From assembly GCF_000612545.2 (NCBI RefSeq), contig NZ_CP097800.1:3449001-3513000 (forward strand): a stretch of DNA of 64,000 nucleotides, in the 5' to 3' direction. This document shows, piece after piece, positions 8,960 to 18,349 of the stretch. The position numbers and the translations under genes were made by a program. The stretch is from Streptomyces sp. PCS3-D2 (GTDB lineage Bacteria; Actinomycetota; Actinomycetes; Streptomycetales; Streptomycetaceae). Positions within the stretch are counted from its first letter, which is position 1. Every line of letters begins with the position of its first letter. Below the pieces are notes generated by a model. That model saw only the letters and a program-made list of their open reading frames with translations. It searched no databases and was not told where the DNA came from.

Positions 8960-11785
8960 CTACTCCTCCGCCGGGGTCGCGGCCGTCTTCTTGGCCGCGG
9001 TCTTCTTCGCGACCGTCTTCTTCGCGGTCGTCTTCTTGGCAGTCGTCGTCTTCTTGGCCGCCGTCTTCTTCGCGGCCGCGGTCTTCGTCGCGGCCGTCTT
9101 CTTCGCCGGGGCCTTCTTGACGGCCTTCTTCGCCGTCTTCTTGGCCGGGCCCTTCGCCCGCTTCTCCGCGAGCAGCTCGTAGCCCCGCTCCGGCGTGATC
9201 GTCTCGACGTCGTCGTCCCGCCGCAGCGTCGCGTTCGTCTCGCCGTCGGTCACGTAGGGCCCGAAGCGGCCGTCCTTGACCACGACCGGCTTCTCGCTGA
9301 CCGGGTCGGTGCCCAGCTCCTTCAGCGGCGGCTTGGCCGCCGCGCGGCCCCGCTGCTTGGGCTGTGCGTAGATCGCCAGGGCTTCGTCGAGCGTGATCGT
9401 GAAGAGCTGGTCCTCGGTCTCCAGCGACCGCGAGTCCGTGCCCTTCTTGAGGTACGGGCCGTAGCGGCCGTTCTGGGCCGTGACCTCCACGCCCTCGGCA
9501 TCCGTACCGACGACGCGCGGCAGCGACATCAGCCGCAGGGCGTCGTCGAGCGTGACCGTGTCCAGGCTCATGGTCTTGAAGAGCGAGGCGGTGCGCGCCT
9601 TGACCGCGTTCTTGCCGGTCTTCGGCGTGCCCTCGGGCAGGATCTCCGTCACGTACGGCCCGTAGCGGCCGTCCTTGGCGACGATGTCGTTGCCGCTGAC
9701 CGGGTCCTTGCCGAGCTGGAACTCGCCGCTCGGCTTCGCGAACAGCTCCTCCGCGTAGGCGATCGTCAGCTCGTCCGGAGCCATGTCGTCGGGGATGTCG
9801 GCGCGCTGGTGACCCTCGGAGTCCTTCTCGCCCCGCTCCACGTACGGCCCGTAGCGGCCGACGCGCAGCACGATGCCCTCGCCGACGGGGAAGGAGGAGA
9901 TCTCCCGTGCGTCGATCGCGCCCAGGTCCGTGACCAGCTCCTTCAGGCCGCCGAGGTGGTCACCGTCGGCCGGCACGACCTCGGTGGCGTCCTCGGAGCC
10001 GAAGTAGAAGCGCTTCAACCACGGCACGGCCTGGGCCTCGCCCCGGGCGATCCGGTCGAGGTCGTCCTCCATCTTCGCGGTGAAGTCGTAGTCGACGAGC
10101 CGCCCGAAGTGCTTCTCCAGCAGGTTCACCACGGCGAACGAGAGGAAGGAGGGGACGAGCGCGGTGCCCTTCTTGAAGACGTAGCCGCGGTCGAGGATCG
10201 TGCCGATGATCGACGCGTACGTCGACGGCCGGCCGATCTCGCGCTCTTCGAGCTCCTTGACCAGCGAGGCCTCGGTGTAGCGGGCCGGCGGCTTGGTCGA
10301 GTGGCCGTCCGCCGTGATCTCCTCGGCGGCGAGCGCGTCGCCTTCGGCGACCTGCGGCAGGCGCCGCTCGCGGTCGTCGAGCTCGGCGTTCGGGTCGTCC
10401 GCGCCCTCGACGTAGGCCTTCATGAAGCCGTGGAAGGTGATCGTCTTGCCGGACGCGGTGAACTCGGCGTCGCGCCCGTCCGCGGCGCGGCCGCCGATCT
10501 TCACCGTGACGCTGTTGCCGGTCGCGTCCTTCATCTGGGAGGCGACGGTGCGCTTCCAGATCAGCTCGTACAGGCGGAACTGGTCACCGGTCAGACCCGT
10601 CTCGGCGGGCGTGCGGAAACGATCACCCGAGGGGCGGATCGCCTCGTGCGCCTCCTGCGCGTTCTTGACCTTGCCCGCGTAGACGCGCGGCTTCTCCGGC
10701 AGGTAGTCGGCCCCGTAGAGCTGGGTGACCTGCGCCCGGGCGGCCGCCACCGCGGTGTCGGACAGCGTGGTGGAGTCCGTACGCATGTAGGTGATGAAGC
10801 CGTTCTCGTACAGCTTCTGGGCCACCTGCATCGTCGCCTTCGCACCGAAGCCGAGCTTGCGCGAGGCCTCCTGCTGGAGCGTCGTCGTACGGAACGGGGC
10901 GTACGGGGAGCGGCGGTAGGGCTTGGACTCGACCGACCGGACGGCGAAGGTGGTGTCGGCGAGGGCTGCGGCCAGCGCCCTCGCGCCTCCCTCGTCGAGG
11001 TGCAGCACCTGGCTCTTGAGCTGGCCGTTGGCACCGAAGTCACGGCCCTGTGCGACACGCTTGCCGTCCACCGTGTTCAGGCGGGCGACCAGCGAGGACG
11101 GGTCGGACGGGTCCCCGGCGCGGCCGGTGGAGAAGGTGCCGGTCAGGTCCCAGTACTCGGCGGAGCGGAAGGCGATGCGCTCGCGCTCGCGCTCGACGAC
11201 GAGGCGGGTGGCCACCGACTGCACGCGGCCGGCAGACAGACGCGGCATGACCTTCTTCCACAGGACCGGCGAGACCTCGTAGCCGTAGAGGCGGTCGAGG
11301 ATGCGGCGGGTTTCCTGGGCGTCGACCATGCGCTGGTTGAGCTCGCGCGGGTTGGCGACGGCGTCGCGGATCGCGTCCTTGGTGATCTCGTGGAAGACCA
11401 TCCGGTGGACGGGGACCTTGGGCTTGAGGACTTCCTGCAGGTGCCACGCGATGGCTTCGCCCTCGCGGTCCTCATCGGTGGCGAGGAAGAGTTCGTCGGA
11501 CTCGGCCAGCAGCTCCTTGAGCTTGCGGACCTGCGCCTTCTTGTCGGCGTTGACGACGTAGATCGGCTGGAAGTCGTGCTCGACGTCCACGCCGAGGCGG
11601 CGGACCTCGCCGGTGTACTTGTCGGGAACCTCGGCCGCGCCGTTCGGGAGGTCGCGGATGTGCCCGACGCTCGCCTCGACGACGTATCCCGGGCCGAGGT
11701 AGCCCTTGATCGTCTTCGCCTTGGCAGGGGACTCGACGATGACGAGTCGGCGGCCGCCCTTTGCGGTCTCGCTAGTCGGGGACAA
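8960..11785 (-). CDS. topA: DNA topoisomerase I
   Basis: 941 residues. Type IA topoisomerase that relaxes negative supercoils. A Toprim domain at the start (RRLVIVESPAKAKTIKGYLG, then DEDREGEAIAWH), the active-site tyrosine in ITYMRTDS near residue 333, then four tandem C-terminal modules with GRYGPY/GRFGPY signatures. It ends in a lysine-rich tail of KKTAAKKT-like repeats, typical of actinobacteria, which replaces the zinc fingers of the E. coli enzyme and raises processivity. I chose the TTG at 11785 because it gives the conserved SPTSETAKGG start and has GGAGAG upstream; a longer reading to 11851 has no family support. Confidence 0.96.
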   Translation of the reverse strand: MSPTSETAKGGRRLVIVESPAKAKTIKGYLGPGYVVEASVGHIRDLPNGAAEVPDKYTGEVRRLGVDVEHDFQPIYVVNADKKAQVRKLKELLAESDELFLATDEDREGEAIAWHLQEVLKPKVPVHRMVFHEITKDAIRDAVANPRELNQRMVDAQETRRILDRLYGYEVSPVLWKKVMPRLSAGRVQSVATRLVVERERERIAFRSAEYWDLTGTFSTGRAGDPSDPSSLVARLNTVDGKRVAQGRDFGANGQLKSQVLHLDEGGARALAAALADTTFAVRSVESKPYRRSPYAPFRTTTLQQEASRKLGFGAKATMQVAQKLYENGFITYMRTDSTTLSDTAVAAARAQVTQLYGADYLPEKPRVYAGKVKNAQEAHEAIRPSGDRFRTPAETGLTGDQFRLYELIWKRTVASQMKDATGNSVTVKIGGRAADGRDAEFTASGKTITFHGFMKAYVEGADDPNAELDDRERRLPQVAEGDALAAEEITADGHSTKPPARYTEASLVKELEEREIGRPSTYASIIGTILDRGYVFKKGTALVPSFLSFAVVNLLEKHFGRLVDYDFTAKMEDDLDRIARGEAQAVPWLKRFYFGSEDATEVVPADGDHLGGLKELVTDLGAIDAREISSFPVGEGIVLRVGRYGPYVERGEKDSEGHQRADIPDDMAPDELTIAYAEELFAKPSGEFQLGKDPVSGNDIVAKDGRYGPYVTEILPEGTPKTGKNAVKARTASLFKTMSLDTVTLDDALRLMSLPRVVGTDAEGVEVTAQNGRYGPYLKKGTDSRSLETEDQLFTITLDEALAIYAQPKQRGRAAAKPPLKELGTDPVSEKPVVVKDGRFGPYVTDGETNATLRRDDDVETITPERGYELLAEKRAKGPAKKTAKKAVKKAPAKKTAATKTAAAKKTAAKKTTTAKKTTAKKTVAKKTAAKKTAATPAEE

Positions 11786-12293
11786 CTTGGCTCTTCTCTC
11801 CGGTCGGCACTCGGTCGCAGTACGGCGACGCTGCGGAGTGTGACGGTACAACCCGCCCCCGTGTCAAACGGCACAAGCCCGCAACGGCCACTCGAACGGT
11901 AACCCGACAAGTGCCGTTTCTGCCGCCCGGATGCCGCGCCGGACCCGTCGCGATCACCGGGCCGAGTGGCCGGGGGGCCGTCTGGCCCCGCGCCGGTGCC
12001 GCGTGCCCGAAGGCCCACGAAGCCCGCCGGGAAACCCCGCAAGCAAGCGGAAGCAGGAGTTCGACCGTGACGGGGCGCGCACGCGCGACCACCGGCGCAC
12101 AGCGGCCGGTGCGCGCTCCCGTCCAGGCCTACAGAGCAGCCCCGAACAGCGGGAATCACAGCCCCGCGAAGATCGCCGGACCGCGTTCCACGCCCTTCCC
12201 CCGCACCCCCGGGCCACTCTCGGGACCCCCCCGGACCCCGCTGCGCCCCAGTCTGCCGCCCTTGGGGATACGCCGGGCGAACCCCGGGTTACA
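11786..12293 (-). promoter_or_regulatory. topA upstream region, no gene seen
   Basis: About 500 bases between the methyltransferase stop and topA. Reading frames here are arginine-rich shadows without a ribosome site. In Streptomyces the topA promoter is supercoiling-controlled and should lie in the last 150 bases before the TTG start, but I cannot place its -10/-35 with confidence. Confidence 0.4.
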
Positions 12294-13835
12294 TCACGGT
12301 GCCGGCTCCCGCCCGGGGCCCGCCACGGGCTCCAGGAAGCCCTGCTCGACCAGCAGCCGGATGGCCCCCGGAGTCCGGTCCCGCAGCACCACCGGATCCT
12401 CCTGCATCAGCTGCGCGATCGCGTCGAGGATCCGCCCGGCGCTGAGTGAGCCGTCACACACTCCCGCGAAGCCCGCGCCGACCGTGTCGACCTTGGTGGC
12501 GCGCCGCATTCCGCGGTTCTGCCGGAGCACGACGTGTTCCGGGTCCTCGGCGCCGGGCGCGCCGACCTGCTCCTGGACCACTTCCTCCACCAGCACGAAG
12601 CGGGCCTCCAGCAGCGCCGCGTCGTCGTGCTCGCGCAGGTAGTCCTGACGGGCGAAGTGGGCGAGGACGGCCTCGCCGAGCGGCTGCTCCACGGTGTGCG
12701 GCCACTCCTCGACCACGATCGAGGGCTCGGCGGCGTCCGTCCGGCGCAGGGTGATCCACCCGAAGCCGATGCTCTTGGTCTTGCGGGCCTCGAACTCGTC
12801 CAGCCATTCCTCGTACCGCCGCGCGTACTCGGCGGGGTCGGTGCGGTGATCGCCGGCGTCGCGCAGCCACAGCTCCGCGTACTGGGTGACGTCCTGCACG
12901 TCGCGCTGGACGATCCAGGCGTCACAGCCGCGCGGCACCCAGGAGCGGAGCCGGTCGTGCCAGTCCTCTCCCTCCACGTGCTGCCAGTTGCCGAGGAACT
13001 GCGCGTACCCGCCGGGGTTGAGCCGGGCTCCCGCCTCCTGGACCAGGGTCCGGCAGAGGTCGTCGCCGCCCATCCCGCCGTCGCGGTAGGTCAGCCGGGC
13101 GCCCGGGGAGATCACGAACGGCGGGTTCGACACGATCAGGTCGTACGTCGCGTCGCCGACCGGCTCGAAGAGCGAGCCGGTGAGCAGCTCGGCCTCCGGC
13201 GCCCCGGAGAGGGCCAGCGTCAAACGGGTGAATCCGAGGGCCCTGGGGTTGACGTCGGTGGCGGTGACCCTCGTCGCGTGCCGGGTGGCGTGCAGCGCCT
13301 GGATACCGGATCCGGTGCCGACGTCGAGCGCGGAGCCGACCGGCGTGCGCACGGTGATGCCCGCGAGGGTGGTGGAGGCCCCTCCGACTCCGAGGACGAC
13401 GCCCTCCTCCCGGCTGCCGATCCCGCCGGCCCCGCCGACCGCGCAGCCGAGGTCCGAGACGATGAACCAGTCCTCGCCGTCGGGACCGCCGTAGGGACGC
13501 ACGTCCACGGTGGCGTGCACGGTGCCCTCGCCGTCGGCGGCATCCTCGCGCCGCAGCCAGCCGTCGGCCAGGGCCGCCCCGACCGGCATCGCCGCAGCGG
13601 CGTGCCCGTACGGCACGGGCTGCTGAAGCAGGAACAGCCGGACCAGGGTCGCGAGCGGGCCGTCTCCGCCGCCCCGGGTGGCGCGCAGGGCGGGGACCGT
13701 CTCACTGCGGGCCAGCGCGGCGTAGGCGGGAGCGCCGAGCAGGTCGAGCAGCCCGTCGGCGGTGAAGCCGGCGGCCAGCATCGCGCTGCGGAGCTCGGCG
13801 GCGTGGTCGGGGGTGGGGAGGCTGGTGGTACTCAC
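12294..13835 (-). CDS. Class I SAM-dependent methyltransferase, N5-glutamine/RlmG-like
   Basis: 513 residues. A Rossmann methyltransferase core lies mid-protein: the SAM loop LDVGTGSGIQAL, an acidic TATDVN, and the catalytic NPPF motif (VSNPPF) shared by PrmC/HemK and RlmG/RlmC enzymes acting on planar nitrogen. The N-terminal ~150 and C-terminal ~200 residues match actinobacterial uncharacterised accessory domains. The target could be ribosomal RNA or a release factor; the sequence does not decide. The GTG at 13835 has a CACAAT -10-like box six bases upstream and weak Shine-Dalgarno, suggesting a leaderless message. Confidence 0.85.
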   Translation of the reverse strand: MSTTSLPTPDHAAELRSAMLAAGFTADGLLDLLGAPAYAALARSETVPALRATRGGGDGPLATLVRLFLLQQPVPYGHAAAAMPVGAALADGWLRREDAADGEGTVHATVDVRPYGGPDGEDWFIVSDLGCAVGGAGGIGSREEGVVLGVGGASTTLAGITVRTPVGSALDVGTGSGIQALHATRHATRVTATDVNPRALGFTRLTLALSGAPEAELLTGSLFEPVGDATYDLIVSNPPFVISPGARLTYRDGGMGGDDLCRTLVQEAGARLNPGGYAQFLGNWQHVEGEDWHDRLRSWVPRGCDAWIVQRDVQDVTQYAELWLRDAGDHRTDPAEYARRYEEWLDEFEARKTKSIGFGWITLRRTDAAEPSIVVEEWPHTVEQPLGEAVLAHFARQDYLREHDDAALLEARFVLVEEVVQEQVGAPGAEDPEHVVLRQNRGMRRATKVDTVGAGFAGVCDGSLSAGRILDAIAQLMQEDPVVLRDRTPGAIRLLVEQGFLEPVAGPGREPAP

Positions 13836-13895
13836 CCGTCCATTGTGTCCGCTGGGGCCCGTCCCGCCGCTCACCACGGGCCCGGATGTACGAAA

Positions 13896-13932
13896 GGGCG
13901 GCCGCGGCCCCCTCCCGGGAGCCCGGCCGCCC
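13896..13932 (-). terminator. Terminator after the small lipoprotein gene
   Basis: A stem GGGCGGCCG/CGGCCGCCC with a further internal GC helix, located 60 bases past the stop of the lipoprotein gene and before the methyltransferase start. Confidence 0.6.
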
Positions 13933-13991
13933 GGGTCTTCGTACGGTGCGCGCCCCGTACGGTCCTGCGTCGCCGGTGACTGCCGGACGGC

Positions 13992-14543
13992 CTACGGAGC
14001 CGCGACCTGACAGCCCTTCTGGTTGCTGATGGCCTTGTTGAGACCGCCCGCGTTGAGCGTGGCGAGCGCGTCCTGGCCGCCCTTGTTCGCCTCCTGCAGA
14101 CCGCCCGCGACCTCCTTGAGGCCGTCGGCGAACTTCGTCTTGTCCGCCGGGTCGAGGGCGTCCATCTTCGCCTTCAGGTCGGCGTACCCCTTCGAGGTCG
14201 CCTCGAAGCCCTTGACGGCGGCCTCCTGGGTCGTGGAGCCGTCCTTGACCGGCGGAACACCCGCCTGCTGCAGGGCGCCGCCCATCGTCTTGTACGACTC
14301 GGACATGGTGGCGAAGGCAGCCGAGTCCGTCTGCTTGACCTCGTCGGGCTTGCTGCTCTCCGTGGCCACGCGCTTGATGTCGGCGTTGGCGGTCTCGATC
14401 TTCTTGAGTTCGGGCTGCCACTGGTCGCAGACCTTCTTGGCCCAGGCGTTGGCCTTCTCGTCGCCGTCGTCCCCGCCGCAGCCGGACAGCACGAGCATCA
14501 GCACGGCACTGCCCGACAACGCGGCTGCAAGCTTCTTGTTCAC
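13992..14543 (-). CDS. Small secreted lipoprotein of unknown function
   Basis: 183 residues. A GTG start preceded by AAGGGACC. Signal peptide with lipobox VLSGC, then a Gly/Asp linker and an all-helical body rich in Lys, Ala and Asp. Two further cysteines, near positions 40 and 178, could form a disulphide. This matches the conserved Streptomyces lipoprotein between the methyltransferase and the pyrophosphatase genes. It should sit on the outer face of the membrane. No enzymatic motif is visible. Confidence 0.8.
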   Translation of the reverse strand: MNKKLAAALSGSAVLMLVLSGCGGDDGDEKANAWAKKVCDQWQPELKKIETANADIKRVATESSKPDEVKQTDSAAFATMSESYKTMGGALQQAGVPPVKDGSTTQEAAVKGFEATSKGYADLKAKMDALDPADKTKFADGLKEVAGGLQEANKGGQDALATLNAGGLNKAISNQKGCQVAAP

Positions 14544-14705
14544 CGGATTGGTCCCTTCGAAGGCTCTCGGCCCGGAAGATACACGCCTGCCATCCGGGGA
14601 CGCGCAAAGGCGGACGGACGGCGCGTCAGTCCGCGCCGCCTGTCCGCCGTTCGGGCGCACGGCCGGCCCTGCCCGGCCGGGCCCGTCCTTCGAGTGGTGC
14701 CTCGG

Positions 14706-17105
14706 TCAGGAGACCGTCGCCGGGTCGGCCGACTGGGCCACCCGTTCGGCCGTCCCGTCGCTGTCGTCGCCCACCGCGATCCCGCGGCGCTTGGAGACGT
14801 ACACGGCGCCGATGATGACGCCGATCGCGAGGACCGCGACGATCGCCCGTACGGTCGGGCTGGTGTCCGGGCCGTAGCTGAACTGCACGACGGCGGGTGC
14901 GATCAGCAGCGCCACCAGGTTCATGACCTTGAGCAGCGGGTTGATCGCCGGTCCGGCGGTGTCCTTGAACGGGTCGCCGACCGTGTCGCCGATGACGACC
15001 GCCTCGTGGGCTTCGCTGCCCTTGCCGCCGTGGTGGCCGTCCTCGACCAGCTTCTTCGCGTTGTCCCAGGCGCCGCCGGAGTTGGCGAGGAAGACCGCCA
15101 TCAGCGTGCCCGTGCCGATGGCACCGGCGAGGAAGGAGCCGAGCGCGCCCACGCCGAGGCAGAAGCCCACCGCGATCGGCGTCAGGACGGCGAGCAGACC
15201 GGGCGTGGCGAGCTCGCGCAGCGCATCCTTGGTGCAGATGTCGACGACGCGCCCGTACTCGGGCTTCTCGCTGTAGTCCATGATCCCGGGGTGCTCGCGG
15301 AACTGGCGGCGCACCTCGTAGACCACCGAGCCCGCGGAGCGGGAGACCGCGTTGATGGCGAGGCCGGAGAACAGGAAGACCACGGCCGCGCCCAGGATCA
15401 GCCCGACGAGGTTGTTGGGCTGTGCGATGTCCAGGCTGAGGTTCAGTTCCCCGGCCTTGGCACCGACCTCCTTGACCGCGGCGGCGATCGCGTCGTTGTA
15501 CGAGCCGAACAGCGCGGCCGCGGCGAGCACGGCGGTGGCGATGGCGATGCCCTTGGTGATGGCCTTGGTGGTGTTGCCGACGGCGTCCAGGTCGGTCAGG
15601 ACCTGCGCGCCGGCGCCCTCGACGTCGCCGGACATCTCGGCGATGCCCTGGGCGTTGTCGGAGACGGGCCCGAAGGTGTCCATCGCGACGATGACGCCGA
15701 CCGTGGTGAGCAGGCCGGTACCGGCCAGGGCCACCGCGAAGAGCGCGAGCAGGATGGACGTACCGCCGAGCAGGAACGCCCCGTAGACGCCGAGACCGAT
15801 CAGCAGGGCCGTGTAGACGGCGGACTCCAGGCCGACGGAGATGCCGGCGAGGACGACGGTGGCGGCACCCGTCAGGGAGGACTTGCCGATGTCCCGGACG
15901 GGACGGCGGTTGGTCTCGGTGAAGTAGCCGGTCAGCTGCTGGATCAGGGCCGCCAGCACGATGCCGATGGCGACGGCGACGACGGCCAGGACGCGCGGGT
16001 CGCCGGCGTGGTTGGTGATCGCCGCGTTCTCGACGCCGACGAGGTCCTTGTAGCTGGACGGGAGGTAGGCGTAGACGGCGATCGCGACCAGCACCAGGGA
16101 GATCACGGCCGAGATGAAGAAGCCGCGGTTGATGGCGGTCATGCCGCTGCGGTCGCTGCGGCGCGGGGAGACCGCAAAGATGCCGATCATCGCGGTGATG
16201 ACGCCGATGGCGGGGACGATCAGGGGGAAGGCCAGACCCAGGTCGCCGAAGGCGGCCTTGCCGAGGATGAGCGCGGCCACGAGGGTGACGGCGTAGGACT
16301 CGAAGAGGTCGGCCGCCATTCCGGCGCAGTCTCCGACGTTGTCGCCCACGTTGTCGGCGATGGTCGCGGCATTGCGCGGGTCATCCTCCGGAATGCCCTG
16401 CTCGACCTTGCCGACCAGGTCGGCGCCGACGTCGGCGGCCTTGGTGAAGATTCCGCCGCCGACGCGCATGAACATCGCGATCAGGGCGGCGCCGAGACCG
16501 AAGCCCTCCAGGACCTTGGGGGCGTCCGCGGCGTAGACCAGGACCACGCAGGAGGCGCCGAGGAGGCCGAGCCCGACGGTGAACATGCCGACCACGCCAC
16601 CCGTACGGAAGGCGATCTTCATCGCCTGGTGGGAGACCGTGGTCAGGTCCTTGGCGGGCTCCCCCTCGGCGGGGGTGGCCTGGCGGGCGGCAGCGGCGAC
16701 GCGCACGTTGGCGCGGACCGCGAGGCGCATGCCGATGTAGCCGGTGGCCGCCGAGAAGATGGCGCCGACGAGGAAGAAGGCGGAGCGTCCCGCCCGCTGG
16801 TTCCAGTCGTCGGCGGGGAGCAGGAAGAGCAGGAAGAAGACCACGACGGCGAAGATGGCCAGCGTGCGCAGCTGCCTGCCGAGGTAGGCGTTGGCGCCTT
16901 CCTGGACGGCGGCGGCGATCTTCTTCATGCTGTCGGTTCCCTCGTCGGCGGCGAGGACCTGGCGGACCAGGAACTGCGCGACGACGAGTGCGGCGAGTGC
17001 CACGGCCGCAATGACCATCACGATGAGCCGATTGTCATCGGTGAGTACTGCGGATGCCAGATCAGCGGCGCTATCCGGCGCGAGAGGGGTGAAGAGCCCC
17101 GTCAT
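14706..17105 (-). CDS. hppA: Membrane-bound proton-translocating pyrophosphatase
   Basis: 799 residues with about 16 membrane spans. It couples pyrophosphate hydrolysis to proton export. The catalytic loop DVGADLVGKVE and the following Asp-rich segment (EDDPRN..NVGDNVGDCAG) are intact, as is the second Asp cluster near the C-terminus (GGAWDNAKK, GDTVGDPFKDT). The cytoplasmic motif GNTTKAITKG has lysine where potassium-dependent enzymes have alanine, which predicts a K+-independent pump. The ATG at 17105 follows a very good AAGGAGG. It is a single-gene unit. Confidence 0.96.
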   Translation of the reverse strand: MTGLFTPLAPDSAADLASAVLTDDNRLIVMVIAAVALAALVVAQFLVRQVLAADEGTDSMKKIAAAVQEGANAYLGRQLRTLAIFAVVVFFLLFLLPADDWNQRAGRSAFFLVGAIFSAATGYIGMRLAVRANVRVAAAARQATPAEGEPAKDLTTVSHQAMKIAFRTGGVVGMFTVGLGLLGASCVVLVYAADAPKVLEGFGLGAALIAMFMRVGGGIFTKAADVGADLVGKVEQGIPEDDPRNAATIADNVGDNVGDCAGMAADLFESYAVTLVAALILGKAAFGDLGLAFPLIVPAIGVITAMIGIFAVSPRRSDRSGMTAINRGFFISAVISLVLVAIAVYAYLPSSYKDLVGVENAAITNHAGDPRVLAVVAVAIGIVLAALIQQLTGYFTETNRRPVRDIGKSSLTGAATVVLAGISVGLESAVYTALLIGLGVYGAFLLGGTSILLALFAVALAGTGLLTTVGVIVAMDTFGPVSDNAQGIAEMSGDVEGAGAQVLTDLDAVGNTTKAITKGIAIATAVLAAAALFGSYNDAIAAAVKEVGAKAGELNLSLDIAQPNNLVGLILGAAVVFLFSGLAINAVSRSAGSVVYEVRRQFREHPGIMDYSEKPEYGRVVDICTKDALRELATPGLLAVLTPIAVGFCLGVGALGSFLAGAIGTGTLMAVFLANSGGAWDNAKKLVEDGHHGGKGSEAHEAVVIGDTVGDPFKDTAGPAINPLLKVMNLVALLIAPAVVQFSYGPDTSPTVRAIVAVLAIGVIIGAVYVSKRRGIAVGDDSDGTAERVAQSADPATVS

Positions 17106-17293
17106 TCGTCCTCCTTGACGTGATGAGCTCAAGATGTGGACGGATTGTAGGGAGCGCACACCGATCAAAACAGTGTGCAGGAAACACAATTGGCGTGCTC
17201 CTGCTCCTCAGCAATAGATCACGTCACTCCATTACCCTCGAAAGCGGTAATGGGGCAAAGGCGTTGACAGATGATCATTGATCCAGGGAAATG

Positions 17294-17319
17294 AAAAAGG
17301 CCCTGCTCAGCAGGGCCTT
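17294..17319 (-). terminator. Terminator of the bldG operon
   Basis: The inverted repeat AAGGCCCTGCT/AGCAGGGCCTT followed on the minus strand by TTTTTC: a textbook intrinsic terminator 44 bases after the anti-sigma factor stop. Confidence 0.85.
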
Positions 17320-17362
17320 GATAAAGATCAGAAGATAGGAGGGAATGCGCGCGCCGTGGATC

Positions 17363-17803
17363 TCACGAAAGATCGGAGGGCGCCGAGACGGGCCAGCTCA
17401 TCCGGATGGTCCCGCCCGATTCCCCACTGGTCACCTCGACGTCGTCGACGAGCCCGCTGATCACCGCGAGCCCCATCTCGTCCTCGGTGTCCCCGTCGGA
17501 GTCCTGGACGGCGGCCATGCCGGACACGGTGTCGGCGGGGATCCCGCCGGGGCCGGGCACCTCGTCGCCGACCTCGATGGAGAACGTCTTGTCCTCTTCG
17601 GTCAGCACCACCCGCACGGGTGCGACCAGCCCGTTGCTCCGGTGGAGTCCGACGGCACGCGAACAGGCCTCGCCCACGGCGAGGCGGACCTCGTCGAGGA
17701 CGGCTTCCTCCACGCCGGCCCTGCGCGCCACGGCGGCCGCGACCAGGCGGGCCGTCCGGACGTGTTCGGGCTGGGCGCTGAAGCGCAGTTCAACGGTGGC
17801 CAT
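17363..17803 (-). CDS. Anti-sigma factor, HATPase_c serine kinase type, downstream of bldG
   Basis: 146 residues. GHKL ATPase-like fold: LDEVRLAVGEAC is the N-box region and DEMGLAVISGLVDDVEV the glycine loop region, as in RsbW/SpoIIAB-type anti-sigma factors. In S. coelicolor the equivalent gene (SCO3548) is co-transcribed with bldG and its product interacts with BldG. I use the second ATG (17803) because GAGGGGG sits six bases before it; another in-frame ATG is two codons upstream. Likely role: partner switching that controls a stress or developmental sigma factor. Confidence 0.88.
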   Translation of the reverse strand: MATVELRFSAQPEHVRTARLVAAAVARRAGVEEAVLDEVRLAVGEACSRAVGLHRSNGLVAPVRVVLTEEDKTFSIEVGDEVPGPGGIPADTVSGMAAVQDSDGDTEDEMGLAVISGLVDDVEVTSGESGGTIRMSWPVSAPSDLS

Positions 17804-17926
17804 GCGCATCCCCCTCGGACTACGGGCGTGCCTTGCCAGAGGCCCGGACCGTCCATGGCCCGGTGCCCCTGCTCTCCTTGCCGGCCCCCAAGCTGCCCGG
17901 AGACTGCCGGGGGCCGCCTGGAGCCG

Positions 17927-18268
17927 TCAGTCGGTGGCGTTGACGGCGTCGTCCACCGTGGTGTGGATCGGGAACACCTTGGTCAGACCGGTGATGCGGA
18001 AAATCTTCAGGATGCGCTCCTGGTTGCACACCAGGCGGAGCGAACCCTCGTGCGCACGGACGCGCTTGAGACCTCCCACGAGCACACCCAGTCCGGTGGA
18101 GTCGAGGAAGTCCACTCGCTCCATGTCGACGACCAGGTGGTAGCTGCCGTCGTTCACCAACTCGACCAACTGCTCGCGCAGCTTGGGCGCGGTATACACA
18201 TCAATCTCGCCACCGACCTCCACGACCGTACGGTCGCCGACAGTGCGAGTCGACAGGGACAGGTCCAC
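17927..18268 (-). CDS. bldG: Anti-anti-sigma factor BldG
   Basis: 113 residues, one STAS domain. The phosphorylatable serine is S57 in the DSTGLG motif. BldG is required for aerial mycelium formation and antibiotic production in S. coelicolor, cycling between phosphorylated and free forms to control anti-sigma factors. The GTG start follows GGAGGATCC. The adjacent downstream kinase-type anti-sigma factor and shared terminator form the usual two-gene operon. The helicase gene is divergent. Confidence 0.95.
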   Translation of the reverse strand: MDLSLSTRTVGDRTVVEVGGEIDVYTAPKLREQLVELVNDGSYHLVVDMERVDFLDSTGLGVLVGGLKRVRAHEGSLRLVCNQERILKIFRITGLTKVFPIHTTVDDAVNATD

Positions 18269-18349
18269 GGATCCTCCAGCACCTTGCTATCGAGCGGCGC
18301 CCCCCAGGGGCCTCCCCACCCGAAGGTAGGTGAGGGATTGGCTGCCGCA

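Noticed and set aside
8990-9160. Repetitive tract at the topA 3' end resembling a repeat array
   Set aside because: It encodes the KKTAAKKT-like lysine tail of topoisomerase I, so the repetition is protein-level. No CRISPR array was seen anywhere in the window.
9809-11902. A 697-residue plus-strand frame opposite topA, and similar long frames at 380-2407 and 14694-17123
   Set aside because: Each lies antisense to a clear gene (topA, the TraG-like ATPase, hppA), and their proteins have no recognisable domain.
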